NCBI GenBank assembly: GCA_003963245.1
Contig: RXJX01000014.1
Span: 100,894-164,893 of the forward strand
Reading direction: 5' to 3'
From: Neisseriaceae bacterium
GTDB taxonomy: Bacteria; Pseudomonadota; Gammaproteobacteria; Burkholderiales; UBA11063
Length of the DNA: 64,000 nucleotides
Positions 1-9,234 of the stretch are shown piece by piece (within the stretch, counting starts at the first letter, position 1; each line of letters opens with the position of its first letter). Below the pieces are notes generated by a model, which saw nothing but the letters and a program-made list of their open reading frames with translations, was not told where the DNA came from and ran no database searches. The position numbers were made by a program, and so were the translations under genes.

Positions 1-1458
1 ATCCATTTCATAAACTTGGTTGACATCACGATATGCATATCTAAATTTTTCTGCTAACATAACATTTCTAATATAAACGGAAGCTATTACAAGGTCACAA
101 TAACTCCTTATACGAAATACTCCATCAACAATATCATTACTATTTTTACACAAAGCATTCAGATTAGCAGGCAGAGTATCAAAAAGGGATGTATCACCAA
201 GATTAGTTAAAGCAATACGTGCTTCATGGCTATTAGCATAAACAGTATTTAGAGCTAGGTACATATTGGGATTTTTTGCTATTGCATTTTCGACTCCACC
301 ATAAGAAGCAACTATTTCAGCTATAGAGTTTCGTGGCTTGCCATCTGCAGCCTTAAGCTTAGCTAAAGTTGTCGCATAATTATTGATCCATACAGATAAT
401 GGTGTAGCAACTATTTGAGTATTTACTTGAGCTTGTATTGTCGATAATTCTTTTAACTTTTGAGTAGATGAGGCTACAAGATTGTATGTGTCATCCAAAG
501 TACCTTGCAACGTTGTAATTTGAGACGATATTTCGCTAAATTTATCTGCCATAGGGTCATTACTGGTACACGCTTTACCACTTATATAGCTTGCTATATC
601 TGCCGCATTTGAAGCAAATGGGATTGGGGTTTTACTAATAATATCTAATGCTGTTTGTACCTCTGTGGAACATAAAGTTTCTTGAGCACTACTTGATTGT
701 AAGCTAAGTTTACCTGACTTCACAGGAGTAGATTTCACTGGGGTACCTGAATTTTGTACGGCTACTTTCTGGGCTTTCAATTTAGCCAAACGAACTGAGT
801 CTGGATTAGCTGGAATTGATTTATTATTAGCAAATTGAGCGGCTAATCCTGCAATAATTTTACTATCATCTCTTGAACTACCTAACAAATCAAGATAATA
901 GTCAGCCAGTTCTTCATAAGGTGTTGCCTGAAGCGTTGTAGTAACAATATCTTGATCAATACGATTATAGCTGATTTTAGGATTTATCGTTTGAATCCGA
1001 TTTAACACATACATTCCAAGACTATTCATACTTACCCCGATGTCATAACCAATAGCCGTTGGAGCTGGAGTATCCTTAACCATATAAGCTGAAGTAAGAT
1101 TATTTTTAGTATCATAAAAGAAAAATGTAGTATTTTTATTCAACGCACTTCTATTTACGCGTAGCCGGCACACATCGCCAATTGCACAGGTTTTACCTTT
1201 AGTACTGGTATAAAGAACTTTACCTGCTTTATCTTTAAGCACGGCTGATCCCAATACAGTATTGGTATTATTAACTATTGCAACAGATATAATTGCACTC
1301 TGAGATTTAGCAGTTGCGGCTGCGGCATTACCTTTGGTAGTTGCATTACCATCATCACCAGCCGTTTTCCATGCATCCCACCACGCTGCGTGAGCACCAA
1401 ATGTGGCGCATGTTAGCAGCGTCACCATAATTGTTTTAGATTTATTAAAGCTACTCAT
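1..1458 (-). CDS. Secreted protein of unknown function, C-terminus cut by window edge
   Basis: An open frame of 486 codons runs from ATG at 1458 to the window edge without a stop, so the C-terminus is missing. The N-terminus is a Sec signal peptide ending near AHA-AWW. A small beta-rich domain follows with a C-x5-C pair (CAIGDVC, about residues 97-103). Next come a Ser/Thr/Lys linker, a hydrophobic stretch around IPFASNAADIASYISG, a heptad-like helical stretch (DPMADKFSEISSQITTLQ) and more helices. The C-x5-C domain followed by hydrophobic and coiled-coil helices is also seen in the protein at 34941-37385. A GDDGN motif with Asn-rich surroundings recurs in the 708-aa lipoprotein at 4342-6468. 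The family is not recognised. A membrane-active, helical toxin-like role is inference only. The gene has its own copy of the island promoter block (1515-1561), about 57 bp upstream. Confidence 0.75.
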   Translation of the reverse strand, partial: MSSFNKSKTIMVTLLTCATFGAHAAWWDAWKTAGDDGNATTKGNAAAATAKSQSAIISVAIVNNTNTVLGSAVLKDKAGKVLYTSTKGKTCAIGDVCRLRVNRSALNKNTTFFFYDTKNNLTSAYMVKDTPAPTAIGYDIGVSMNSLGMYVLNRIQTINPKISYNRIDQDIVTTTLQATPYEELADYYLDLLGSSRDDSKIIAGLAAQFANNKSIPANPDSVRLAKLKAQKVAVQNSGTPVKSTPVKSGKLSLQSSSAQETLCSTEVQTALDIISKTPIPFASNAADIASYISGKACTSNDPMADKFSEISSQITTLQGTLDDTYNLVASSTQKLKELSTIQAQVNTQIVATPLSVWINNYATTLAKLKAADGKPRNSIAEIVASYGGVENAIAKNPNMYLALNTVYANSHEARIALTNLGDTSLFDTLPANLNALCKNSNDIVDGVFRIRSYCDLVIASVYIRNVMLAEKFRYAYRDVNQVYEMD

Positions 1459-1514
1459 AATTGGAAGTCCTATAAAAGGTTAGTTTCAGCTAAATTGCTT
1501 GTTTCTAATGTAAG

Positions 1515-1561
1515 ATTATAAAGGGTTAATTCGTTTATAACAATAGATGATTTTGTCTATT
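1515..1561 (-). promoter_or_regulatory. Island promoter block 1: inverted repeat, -35, N17, -10
   Basis: On the coding (minus) strand, AATAGA-N8-TCTATT (1542-1561) runs into TTGTTA (1538-1543). A 17-bp spacer follows, then TATAAT (1515-1520). The block length and internal spacing match the three other island promoters exactly. The predicted leader to the ATG at 1458 is about 50 nt. The repeat overlaps the -35, which suits a class II activator or a repressor; the adjacent LuxR-type protein is the obvious candidate. Confidence 0.8.
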
Positions 1562-1724
1562 CGCCATCACCACTAAAGCATAACACCCTGACACACAATA
1601 ATAATATCAATTACACCACATTTCATAATTCTAATATGCTATTTTTCTTTTATATGTAATGTTGTAACATCCTACATAAATAACACTTTAAAAGTCTAAG
1701 GATGAGGATAGAAATTAAATATTA

Positions 1725-1754
1725 ATAAAAAAACCACGCGCTAAATCGTGGTTT
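1725..1754 (-). terminator. Rho-independent terminator after the phospholipase-like gene
   Basis: AAACCACG (1731-1738) pairs with CGTGGTTT (1747-1754) around an 8-nt loop. On the minus strand the stem is followed by a run of T. It lies about 20 bp past the stop at 1776, so it ends the 3016-4035/1776-2993 operon. Between it and block 1 (about 1562-1724) I see nothing further. Confidence 0.85.
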
Positions 1755-1775
1755 AATGCCCTAAGAAATTTATGC

Positions 1776-2993
1776 TTAATTAAACACATAATTCCACGCA
1801 GCTGCAGCGGCACTAGATAGACATTTTAATTGATGATAGCTTTTAGTTTTAGCATCATACTCATTGATAATTATACTTCCGTCAGTTCCCTTCACTACCT
1901 TGTACATTTGAGGATAAGAAACTGTATTTTGCACTAAATTCGCAGTTGCGTCAACATCCGGCATCACCTTCTTCATTTCTGCATTATTAATTGTAGTATT
2001 CGCATTTTTGCTTACATATGCATTATATATTTGATCAACAGATTGCTGAACCACACTTAGCGCTCTTATTTTATTATCTTTATTTGCTGGTGTATAGAAG
2101 TTTTCATCGCCAGTCCCAAACCAAGTTTCACCTTTACCATTTACTAAGGTTAGACCAGTAGTACCATCTTGATCATGCATTAATTTAGTCAAAAATGACG
2201 CAGGGCCTTGACCTAGGTTAGCACAATAGTTGACGATTTCTACCCTTGGGGTCCGTGAATGCCCTGTAGCAAATAAATCAGTAAGAAAATGATCAGCATA
2301 ACCTTCTATAAAATAAGCATATTTAAGCCCTTCTACATTAGTTGCTTTACTTGCATACTCTAGTGCTAAAGTATGTCCGGTAATATATGATTTAACTGCA
2401 TTATTGCCGAAATGATCATAGTTATACTGTGCCAACTTTAAATACAAACCTGATTTCAAGAGTGCACCAATCGAGCCCCCCCAACCACCTGTAGCTTGAT
2501 TATACTCATAGTTATATTTATCCGGTACAACTAGTGTTGAACCTGTATCAATAAATTTCTTTACATCTGTAGATACGTTACTATAAACAGTTAAAACTGC
2601 CGGAATATAGTCCTTATATTTGTCAAATGCCGCTAGATTGCTTTCAAAAGTACTTGCAGGATTTGCCGATAATCCGATGATTTGCTTAGGCTCCCCAATA
2701 AGATCGCCACCTAACCAAAAAATATCCGCAAAGCTTAAATTCATTTGCCCATAAGAGGTTTGGAGCGATTTTACGGTTAGTTTATTACCATAGATTTTAT
2801 CTACACCGCCTTGATCAGAAGGCACACTTAACAAAGCATACGCACCTAGATCGAAATGCTCCGGACTATCAAATTGCAATTCATGACCAGTTTGTAATTG
2901 ATTCTGCGTTTGGTTATCAGCTATAACATAAGCTAATGGATTCAACAATACTGCCAGAAGTGATAGTTGTAAAAGAGATCTTTTTAATTTCAT
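1776..2993 (-). CDS. Exported zinc-dependent phospholipase C-like protein
   Basis: This 405-aa protein has a Sec signal peptide (MKLKRSLLQLSLLAVLLN, cleavage near VIA-DNQ). It carries a string of motifs resembling bacterial zinc phospholipase C/P1-nuclease-fold enzymes: SFADIFWLGGD (about 87-97), YNYDHFG (about 191-197), YITGHTLALEYA (about 203-214), and ADHFLTDLFATGHSRTPR (about 232-249). The His/Asp residues in these would be metal ligands. The family assignment rests on these motifs and is strong but not proven. Substrate could be phosphatidylcholine or another phosphoester. The ATG lies 22 bp after the stop of the lipoprotein gene 3016-4035, so both share promoter block 2. A phospholipase in a co-regulated secreted set fits a membrane-damaging or phosphate-scavenging role (inference). 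Confidence 0.75.
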   Translation of the reverse strand: MKLKRSLLQLSLLAVLLNPLAYVIADNQTQNQLQTGHELQFDSPEHFDLGAYALLSVPSDQGGVDKIYGNKLTVKSLQTSYGQMNLSFADIFWLGGDLIGEPKQIIGLSANPASTFESNLAAFDKYKDYIPAVLTVYSNVSTDVKKFIDTGSTLVVPDKYNYEYNQATGGWGGSIGALLKSGLYLKLAQYNYDHFGNNAVKSYITGHTLALEYASKATNVEGLKYAYFIEGYADHFLTDLFATGHSRTPRVEIVNYCANLGQGPASFLTKLMHDQDGTTGLTLVNGKGETWFGTGDENFYTPANKDNKIRALSVVQQSVDQIYNAYVSKNANTTINNAEMKKVMPDVDATANLVQNTVSYPQMYKVVKGTDGSIIINEYDAKTKSYHQLKCLSSAAAAAWNYVFN

Positions 2994-3015
2994 GATAGAT
3001 TATTCCTGACAGATT

Positions 3016-4035
3016 CTAGTTAATGACATAAAGCTGACTACCGTTAGCTAAACTATATGAGACAAAATATAGTTTCCCAGTATGCTTATCGACATCAAGA
3101 TTAATTAGCTGGCTATTCATGGTTAAAGGATTAGTTCCAACTTTACAAGCCCATCCAGTGTTTATATCTGCAGTATCACTAATACTACAAAGCGCTAAAT
3201 GTGGAGTTTGATTACTTCCAGTACGATGTATTGCTAAGATATAGATAGTATGATTATAAATCGTGAATTTAGGCATTGCTTCAAAGCCCTTATTTGCTAA
3301 AGTCACAAAATCATCACCAATTTGAGCTCGGCTATTATTGTCCAATGATATTCTCACTAAGCCATTATCATTATTATTTATTGCAATCATCCAATTTTTA
3401 CTAATCGCAAATGAATCTTGCCATGATAATAATAACTGACTATCTTTAAATAACTCTTTACTGCTGCTCTCAGAAAAGCCCACTAAGTTACCCGCATAAT
3501 TAGCATATATAATTCCACTGTCAAAACTTGCGGCTTTAAGAGCAAATTGCGCGGATGATTCTGAGGGTACTAGGTAATTTCCAACGTTGTCAAAAGGCTT
3601 TGTCGCATCAGGTTTATATTTAAGCCACGTATAATTATATACACTTCCACTCAGGTATGCCACAGGTATATAGATTGTGGAATCATCCTGATTTACCACC
3701 ATATCACCGATCAACGAATACTGGTGGTCTGTTGGCGTAGTTAAGTATACCCGATTATAGTTATCAGAATTACTCGCATTTTTACTAATTTTGGCATAAC
3801 CAAAAGTACTTTCATCTTCATCAGCAAGCGAAAGATAAATGCTATCTCCACTAACAAACAGATTATTAGCGCTATAATCGGGACTCAGCATGCTTCCAAC
3901 TTTGGTGTAGTTGAAACTCGGATATTGTGTTTCTGCTGTTTGACTGCTACTATTTGCTGCACTATTACAAGCAGACAGCAAAACAGTCGAGACAAAAGCA
4001 ATAACCAAACGTTGAAAGAGTTTTGTTCTAATCAT
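3016..4035 (-). CDS. Lipoprotein, possible beta-propeller
   Basis: A 339-aa protein with a lipoprotein signal (lipobox LLSAC, Cys about residue 23). The mature part is beta-rich, with repeated blocks that read like propeller blades: LSPDYSANNLFVSGDSIYLS, NQDDSTIYIPVAYL, FTIYNHTIYILAIHR and VDKHTGKLYFVSYS. It resembles the 317-aa-class lipoprotein at 6617-7555 in layout but not closely in sequence. No enzyme motif is visible. It is first in a two-gene operon with the phospholipase-like gene, behind promoter block 2. A surface or periplasmic binding partner of the neighbouring secreted protein is a guess. The family is not recognised. Confidence 0.75.
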   Translation of the reverse strand: MIRTKLFQRLVIAFVSTVLLSACNSAANSSSQTAETQYPSFNYTKVGSMLSPDYSANNLFVSGDSIYLSLADEDESTFGYAKISKNASNSDNYNRVYLTTPTDHQYSLIGDMVVNQDDSTIYIPVAYLSGSVYNYTWLKYKPDATKPFDNVGNYLVPSESSAQFALKAASFDSGIIYANYAGNLVGFSESSSKELFKDSQLLLSWQDSFAISKNWMIAINNNDNGLVRISLDNNSRAQIGDDFVTLANKGFEAMPKFTIYNHTIYILAIHRTGSNQTPHLALCSISDTADINTGWACKVGTNPLTMNSQLINLDVDKHTGKLYFVSYSLANGSQLYVIN

Positions 4036-4131
4036 TATATTTTATCCTTGTATGATTATGGAGTTTAGCTTACTAAGCAGCTTATAGAGAAAAAATAATG
4101 CCACTCATTTATTTTTACCCCACAACTATAG

Positions 4132-4178
4132 ATTATAAGTTTTAGTTGACTTCTGCACAATAGATATTTTTGTCTACT
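4132..4178 (-). promoter_or_regulatory. Island promoter block 2
   Basis: The minus strand reads AGTAGA-N8-TCTATT (4159-4178, one mismatch in the distal arm), then TTGTGC (4155-4160), a 17-bp spacer and TATAAT (4132-4137). The 47-bp layout is identical to the other three blocks. The leader to the ATG at 4035 is about 90 nt, longer than in the others. Apart from this block and the weak hairpin at 4262-4290, I see nothing else in the 306-bp gap. Confidence 0.78.
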
Positions 4179-4261
4179 ACAACGTAACAATATGATATAG
4201 TTTAATTTTTATTCAGAGGCTTTATTCTAACCTAATATACATGTTGCAATTACAAACATAA

Positions 4262-4290
4262 AGCCCTCGGTTTTTACCTAAGGACTTTAT
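4262..4290 (-). terminator. Possible weak terminator after the 708-aa lipoprotein gene
   Basis: AAGCCCTCGG and CCTAAGGACTT pair imperfectly around a short A/T loop, about 50 bp past the stop at 4342. The following T tract on the minus strand is short, so the call is tentative. Confidence 0.35.
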
Positions 4291-4341
4291 TAAATTAACA
4301 ACAATATAGAATCATGCAGTTCATATCGTAAGATTATACAA

Positions 4342-6468
4342 TCAATTTCCTGTTCCAGTAATTTGAGTTTGATATTCGCCATCAATATTCTGACCAGAAA
4401 CCACATTTGGTGGAGTTAGCTTAACTGTTGCACCAGATGACCAACTCAATGTTGTATTAGAAACCCGACGACAGCTAGAATCAATACAACCAATACCTAA
4501 AGCCTGTACCGCTGCCATACCATCATACCCCATAATCATCTTAATAGCAAACCAGTGATTTTTATAGCTTGCTAGATTATAATAATATGTTTCAGGAGCG
4601 CTTTTGCCTCTGCCATCCTTAACCTTACCTTCTTTACTAAACCGAATATTATAAACATTCTGCCCTGTTGCAGGAGAATAAAACCGGAACTCTTGCGCGC
4701 GTCTTAAATGTGCAGGATCTCCCTTATTACCATCATAGTATGTTATAGGCAGAATTCTGGTGGTCCCAACGCCGTTATCCTTCAATTCAAAGTCTCCCGC
4801 GGCCCAACTAATATCATCAGAAAATAAACCTACTTCTACCAATGTAGTACTGAAAAGAACCACATCCTTTTTATCTTTTGCTTTTTTAGTCCAGTAGTCA
4901 TAATCCTCATTATCAGTAAATATCTGGTGTCGATCTACCATATCTTTTACGCTACCATCTTTTATGCTATCCTTAGAGCTAGTTTGTTCTGCAAAAGCTT
5001 TAATATCATCAGAAGTTAATTGTTTTATTGAAGAAGCAGAGCTGTATATTACAAGCTTTTGAGACGAATTGGCAGAAATTACGTTATATGGATAACGTGC
5101 AATCTTAGCTCCGTCTTTAACCGCAGGAAACACCACATTAGTAGCCTTCCATGCTCCATTACCTAAATAGCAATTTATACCTAAATTAACTAAACCATAT
5201 TTGTTTATACTATCACCAATTGAATTAAAAGTTAAACTAGTAACTTCACATTGTCTTTCTGAGAGTGGAAGAGGAGCATTTTCATCTATAGGAAGTAAGA
5301 AAGTTTTATCGCTCAATAATTTTTGTTGATAGTCAAACCAATTATGATTTATTCTTACGACAACGTTAGTTCCCGTAATAAACGGCATATATGTTTCAAA
5401 CACTTTGTTCAAATCATTCAGATCTGCTTCATAAGTATTAAATAACATTTGTGCTGCTTTTTTAAAGCCCGGCAAACCTTGATCTTGAGCAGGTATTGGA
5501 TTCGTTGGATCAGAAGAGGTAAATTGAAAATCTAAATTCCCCTTTACTCCGTAATAATAAGCAAGTTGTACTAGCTGCATATTATAAAGTTTTTGTAGGG
5601 CGGCTACCATTTGAAGCCTAATATCCATTATGTTATAGTTATAAGCGTTGATATACCCTATCATATCTTTACCATCTAAAAGTCCAAGCTCTGTAAGTTT
5701 AGCTAACAAATCTGTCTTGGTATTTTTAAATGAATTAACAGCATTACCAGCATTATTCACATTCTTAATAAATTCATCTTGAAATTTATTATAAAGATCT
5801 TTAGTGCTATCTGTATCAAAAGTGAGTCCTTGCTTATTCTTGGCACCTTCAGGATCGATTAAATTTGCATTAACAATACCAGCATCTACCAAGGTCTGAT
5901 AATCTTTATGGGTCTGTACATAGCTATATATTTTGTCTAAATCAGTAGAATTAAGATCTCCATAAATTTTCCCAGTTTCAAACTTAGTATCTCTGTCGCC
6001 AACTGGTTTCAATCCCGTGTGGATAGCTGTTAGTTTATTATTCAACCACTCTTTATTTTGATCAAGAACTAATGAGCTTAATAGACTCAAAGTATCATTT
6101 GAAAGTTTTAATTGTTCTTTTACATTCTTATCTATATCGGCAAGCTTTTTATCAACTTGATCAAATCGATCATACATTTTTTGATTTGGATCACCCAAAA
6201 ATGAGTTCAAAATTCCTTTACCAACTGAAGTCCCCAGAGAGCTAGCCGCTGCTTTAACACCCATTTGTAATAGACTAACTACCAAAGTAACAGCTTGTGT
6301 ACTCTTCGTCCGATTACTTTTTAACACCATGCCACTTTCTTGCACTGGATATCCGCCATTACCATTCGTAGTAACATTACCATCATCACCAATACTGTTT
6401 GACTCTGAAGGATTACACGCAGTTAACGTTAGGCCTAAAATAGCACACAATAGTATACTCTTTTTCAA
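4342..6468 (-). CDS. Large lipoprotein with hydrophobic helix plus coiled coil, toxin-like layout
   Basis: A 708-aa protein with lipobox LTAC (Cys about residue 18), then an Asn/Gly-rich linker with GDDGN. Residues about 57-90 form a long hydrophobic Ala/Gly-rich segment (VTLVVSLLQMGVKAAASSLG, then VGKGILNSFLGDP). An obvious coiled coil follows (MYDRFDQVDKKLADIDKNVK). Helices continue to about residue 370. The C-terminal half is mostly beta, with Cys pairs such as CIDSSC near the end. A hydrophobic hairpin next to long helices with a beta C-terminal part is the general layout of alpha-helical pore-forming proteins and Cry-like N-domains. No family is recognised, so function stays open. Monocistronic, about 54 bp downstream of promoter block 3. 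Confidence 0.75.
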   Translation of the reverse strand: MKKSILLCAILGLTLTACNPSESNSIGDDGNVTTNGNGGYPVQESGMVLKSNRTKSTQAVTLVVSLLQMGVKAAASSLGTSVGKGILNSFLGDPNQKMYDRFDQVDKKLADIDKNVKEQLKLSNDTLSLLSSLVLDQNKEWLNNKLTAIHTGLKPVGDRDTKFETGKIYGDLNSTDLDKIYSYVQTHKDYQTLVDAGIVNANLIDPEGAKNKQGLTFDTDSTKDLYNKFQDEFIKNVNNAGNAVNSFKNTKTDLLAKLTELGLLDGKDMIGYINAYNYNIMDIRLQMVAALQKLYNMQLVQLAYYYGVKGNLDFQFTSSDPTNPIPAQDQGLPGFKKAAQMLFNTYEADLNDLNKVFETYMPFITGTNVVVRINHNWFDYQQKLLSDKTFLLPIDENAPLPLSERQCEVTSLTFNSIGDSINKYGLVNLGINCYLGNGAWKATNVVFPAVKDGAKIARYPYNVISANSSQKLVIYSSASSIKQLTSDDIKAFAEQTSSKDSIKDGSVKDMVDRHQIFTDNEDYDYWTKKAKDKKDVVLFSTTLVEVGLFSDDISWAAGDFELKDNGVGTTRILPITYYDGNKGDPAHLRRAQEFRFYSPATGQNVYNIRFSKEGKVKDGRGKSAPETYYYNLASYKNHWFAIKMIMGYDGMAAVQALGIGCIDSSCRRVSNTTLSWSSGATVKLTPPNVVSGQNIDGEYQTQITGTGN

Positions 6469-6521
6469 TTTTGACTCCTTGAAGCTTTCGCTTAGATATT
6501 AACTATAATCGAACAAATAGA

Positions 6522-6568
6522 ATTATAAAATAGCTTTCAAATTTTCACAATAGATGATTTTGTCTATT
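6522..6568 (-). promoter_or_regulatory. Island promoter block 3
   Basis: Minus strand AATAGA-N8-TCTATT (6549-6568) runs into TTGTGA (6545-6550), with a 17-bp spacer and TATAAT (6522-6527). The leader to the ATG at 6468 is about 47 nt. Confidence 0.8.
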
Positions 6569-6616
6569 CTCAATAATTAACCTTGCTTATTCAAATAAAA
6601 GCTATAAATACATAAA

Positions 6617-7555
6617 TCAAGGGATACTTATAGCACTCACGTAGTTATTATTAAAACTTTCATCGTTTGTCCACTGCCCTTCAACATAATACAGTTTACT
6701 GCCATCTGTGGTAACATAATCACAAGAAAAATAACCAGGTTGGGAAGAATTAGTTAATACTTGCCAACTACTATTTGCATCTGAGCCAGCTGGCAAATAA
6801 AGAAAATCTGATTCAGCACAAGCATATGCAGCATTTTTCACATAAACTAAATCATTAATATAAACATTACTTTCTCCAAATTGGGTACCCGTTGCTTTGG
6901 TACTCGTAATTGGTAAAGTATAAACGCCAGTTTGTGAAACAACTGAAAAATCTGGCTGAACATTATTAGTCTGATAGGTATAAAATAAGTTCCCATTAGG
7001 ATCAAAATCCTCTATTACGGCAGGTCCAGGTGTGAAAAATTCCGCCGATGATTCAATAGTATTTGTAGTAAGATTTATTGTATATAACGTTGATAAATTT
7101 GGATCTGCTAAATACAATTTACCTTGACGATATAGCAACTTACTAAGTGACAATACAAACGGAATATCTATATTTGACGTTGTCCAAATTTTACTCTCTG
7201 TCTGATACTTTAATACAAAATTATCCGTCGATGCTGCTTGGCTGCCTATTGCGTAAATATTACCTTGATTATCACTGGCTACTTGTGATGAGATAATAAT
7301 ATTATTCGGAGCCGCTATATTACAGCTAAGATTACCCGGTATGTTTTTTACTGGCAGTTGGCATAACACACCCCGTGAACTCACACTAAATACTGCTTTA
7401 GTCATGGGATCATATGCTAAACCGCTTAAGGTTGGAGTGGTTGTGGTGGTTAATTGGTTACTTGAAGAATTAACCGTTCCATTACACGCGCTTAAAACAA
7501 TTGCCGAGAAAACTAAGCCTAATATTAAATTAGTATTAAATTTATTTTGTTTCAT
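6617..7555 (-). CDS. Lipoprotein, possible beta-propeller
   Basis: A 312-aa protein starting at ATG 7555. A TTG five codons upstream (7570) would extend it, but GAAAGAA lies at a ribosome-binding distance from the ATG. The lipobox is VLSAC (Cys about residue 24 from this ATG). A Ser/Thr-rich linker follows and then beta repeats with aromatic ends: SGLAYDPMTKAVFSVSS, SDNQGNIYAIGSQ, LYRQGKLYLADPN, YVTTDGSKLYYVEGQW. This is typical of propeller folds that read like NHL or SMP-30 relatives. It lies 32 bp after the stop of the 532-aa gene and shares promoter block 4. The pairing of one lipoprotein with one secreted protein repeats the layout at 1776-4035. Function unknown. Confidence 0.75.
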   Translation of the reverse strand: MKQNKFNTNLILGLVFSAIVLSACNGTVNSSSNQLTTTTTPTLSGLAYDPMTKAVFSVSSRGVLCQLPVKNIPGNLSCNIAAPNNIIISSQVASDNQGNIYAIGSQAASTDNFVLKYQTESKIWTTSNIDIPFVLSLSKLLYRQGKLYLADPNLSTLYTINLTTNTIESSAEFFTPGPAVIEDFDPNGNLFYTYQTNNVQPDFSVVSQTGVYTLPITSTKATGTQFGESNVYINDLVYVKNAAYACAESDFLYLPAGSDANSSWQVLTNSSQPGYFSCDYVTTDGSKLYYVEGQWTNDESFNNNYVSAISIP

Positions 7556-7587
7556 AATTTGTTCTTTCAATATATCATTCTGTTAAA

Positions 7588-9186
7588 TTAGATAGGATTA
7601 GCTGTTTTTACAAATTGTGCATCAAAAGAATCCAAGCCAAAAAGACCACCTTTACAAGTAAAATTTCTGGTAGAGCTAAATTTACTGTCATTCGCTGAAG
7701 GTAAGCATTTATAAGTCTTACTACCATCACTCGGGTCAGGAATCACAAATTGACTTACGTACTCCACTCCATTCTCAGTAGAAGTAAAAACTTGAGCATC
7801 TTTGCTAGTTTTCATATTTCCTTGACTATCAGTAGCATATGAAGCAAATAAACCTGGAACAAATGATACTGGCACTAGATAGTTTAAGGTACTATCCTTA
7901 ATGTAATACCAGCTCACATCTTTTAGTTTATTATAATTATCTTTATCAAAACCATAAATACTTGCACGACCCTTAAAGGTAGTTTTAATACCCTCAACGA
8001 TTGTTGGACAAGTCGACGCATAGGCATTAAAACAATCAGCTGCCTTACTTTGAATGTAATTTATTCGATTATTTAGAGTTGTAGTTTGCGCTTTAATAAA
8101 ACCACTAAGATCATTCTTAATTGGTAATGAATTTTGCTTATATGTATTTAAAAATGCAATCCGATTTTTTTCAATCGTTAACTGCTCCAAAACTGCATCT
8201 TGAGCATCTTTAACAGACTTTGGCAATGGTTCCTGATTTGGTACCGCAATCCCCAAGGAGTAGTAAGTATTGATTACCGGATTAAAGAAATAAAGATTAT
8301 TGTAAATCATTCCATTAGCATCTTTAACCTGCAATGGAAGAGATAATGCATATTGATTTACACTATTGATAATTGATTCACAGTTTTGAACTGATTCTGA
8401 GCTACAAAACATAGTACTACCTGTTTGTGGGTTAGTAAAGATATTTTGTAAACTTTCTGGAGTACCACCGTTTTGTAAAGCAGATACTGAGATCGTAGCT
8501 ACGCTTTTCTGATTCTGAAGCTCTGCTTCAATCGACTGAATAATCGTTGGTAAAGAAGCGCCTGTGAAAGACCCTGACTCTTGAAATTTAAGTGTATCTA
8601 ACTTAGATTTAAAATTCACTCCAACGTTGACAGCTAGGACTACTCCAGCTTTCAAATTACTCACGAATGAGTCACCACAGCTCGTAAAGAATCTATCCTG
8701 TCCAATACCTAAGAGTTCTTGACCAATAGGACTAAGAAAGCTCCCATTTACTCTAGTAGGAATAAGCTTAGCATCTGTGGAGTAGGTATAAAGATAAACA
8801 AAATTTAGCGTATATTCACTATTTCTGGTAGATGCAACAAATGAAGCATTTGCACTAGTACTAGTATCAAACACAACCAAACTTTCCATACCTATGCCAA
8901 GATTCAATGAAGCACTAATCGCAGAATTAGATGCTTGAGAATTAAAGTTAAATCCAGCTTGTGGCGACGTGCCTATGGTTGAACTTTCCGTATTCATGCA
9001 AATTAATGAACTAGTAGGCATACCTGTTGCATATAGAGTTGGCGCACCAAGTACTGCCCAGTTATCACTCACGGAAGATTGTAAACTTTTATTTTTTCCT
9101 GAAGTTTTTGCATTTGAGCTCGCAAAAACAGAGCCCGCTAAAACACCTAAAAGTGTAATTGTTAACAGTAGCTTTTTCTTTTCCAT
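7588..9186 (-). CDS. Secreted protein, possible MACPF/CDC-like pore former
   Basis: A 532-aa protein with a Sec signal peptide (cleavage near VFA-SSN). The start is fixed by AAAGGA upstream of ATG 9186. The central part has CGDSFVSNLKAGVVLAVNVG (about 169-188). After a variable region comes ISVSALQNGGTPESLQNIF (about 232-250). A GD-x-[FY]-V strand, an amphipathic region and a GG-x-P turn are an order I associate with perforin/CDC-like proteins of bacteria and fungi. This is recall-based and weak. There are at least ten cysteines, suited to disulfides after export. The C-terminal part (about 400-532) reads as a separate beta domain. First gene of an operon with the lipoprotein at 6617-7555, next to the divergent regulator. 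Confidence 0.7.
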   Translation of the reverse strand: MEKKKLLLTITLLGVLAGSVFASSNAKTSGKNKSLQSSVSDNWAVLGAPTLYATGMPTSSLICMNTESSTIGTSPQAGFNFNSQASNSAISASLNLGIGMESLVVFDTSTSANASFVASTRNSEYTLNFVYLYTYSTDAKLIPTRVNGSFLSPIGQELLGIGQDRFFTSCGDSFVSNLKAGVVLAVNVGVNFKSKLDTLKFQESGSFTGASLPTIIQSIEAELQNQKSVATISVSALQNGGTPESLQNIFTNPQTGSTMFCSSESVQNCESIINSVNQYALSLPLQVKDANGMIYNNLYFFNPVINTYYSLGIAVPNQEPLPKSVKDAQDAVLEQLTIEKNRIAFLNTYKQNSLPIKNDLSGFIKAQTTTLNNRINYIQSKAADCFNAYASTCPTIVEGIKTTFKGRASIYGFDKDNYNKLKDVSWYYIKDSTLNYLVPVSFVPGLFASYATDSQGNMKTSKDAQVFTSTENGVEYVSQFVIPDPSDGSKTYKCLPSANDSKFSSTRNFTCKGGLFGLDSFDAQFVKTANPI

Positions 9187-9234
9187 TATTGAATTCCTTT
9201 AGATTGGTTATACGCTTCAACGTATCTAAGAAGG

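Noticed and set aside
7341..7586. Plus-strand reading frames inside the island genes
   Set aside because: These lie antisense within clear minus-strand lipoprotein and secreted-protein genes, with no ribosome-binding site or recognisable product.
1..9186. Secreted gene island as a prophage or transposon
   Set aside because: No integrase, transposase, phage structural gene or terminal repeat is visible at the island edges; horizontal gain is possible but unsupported.
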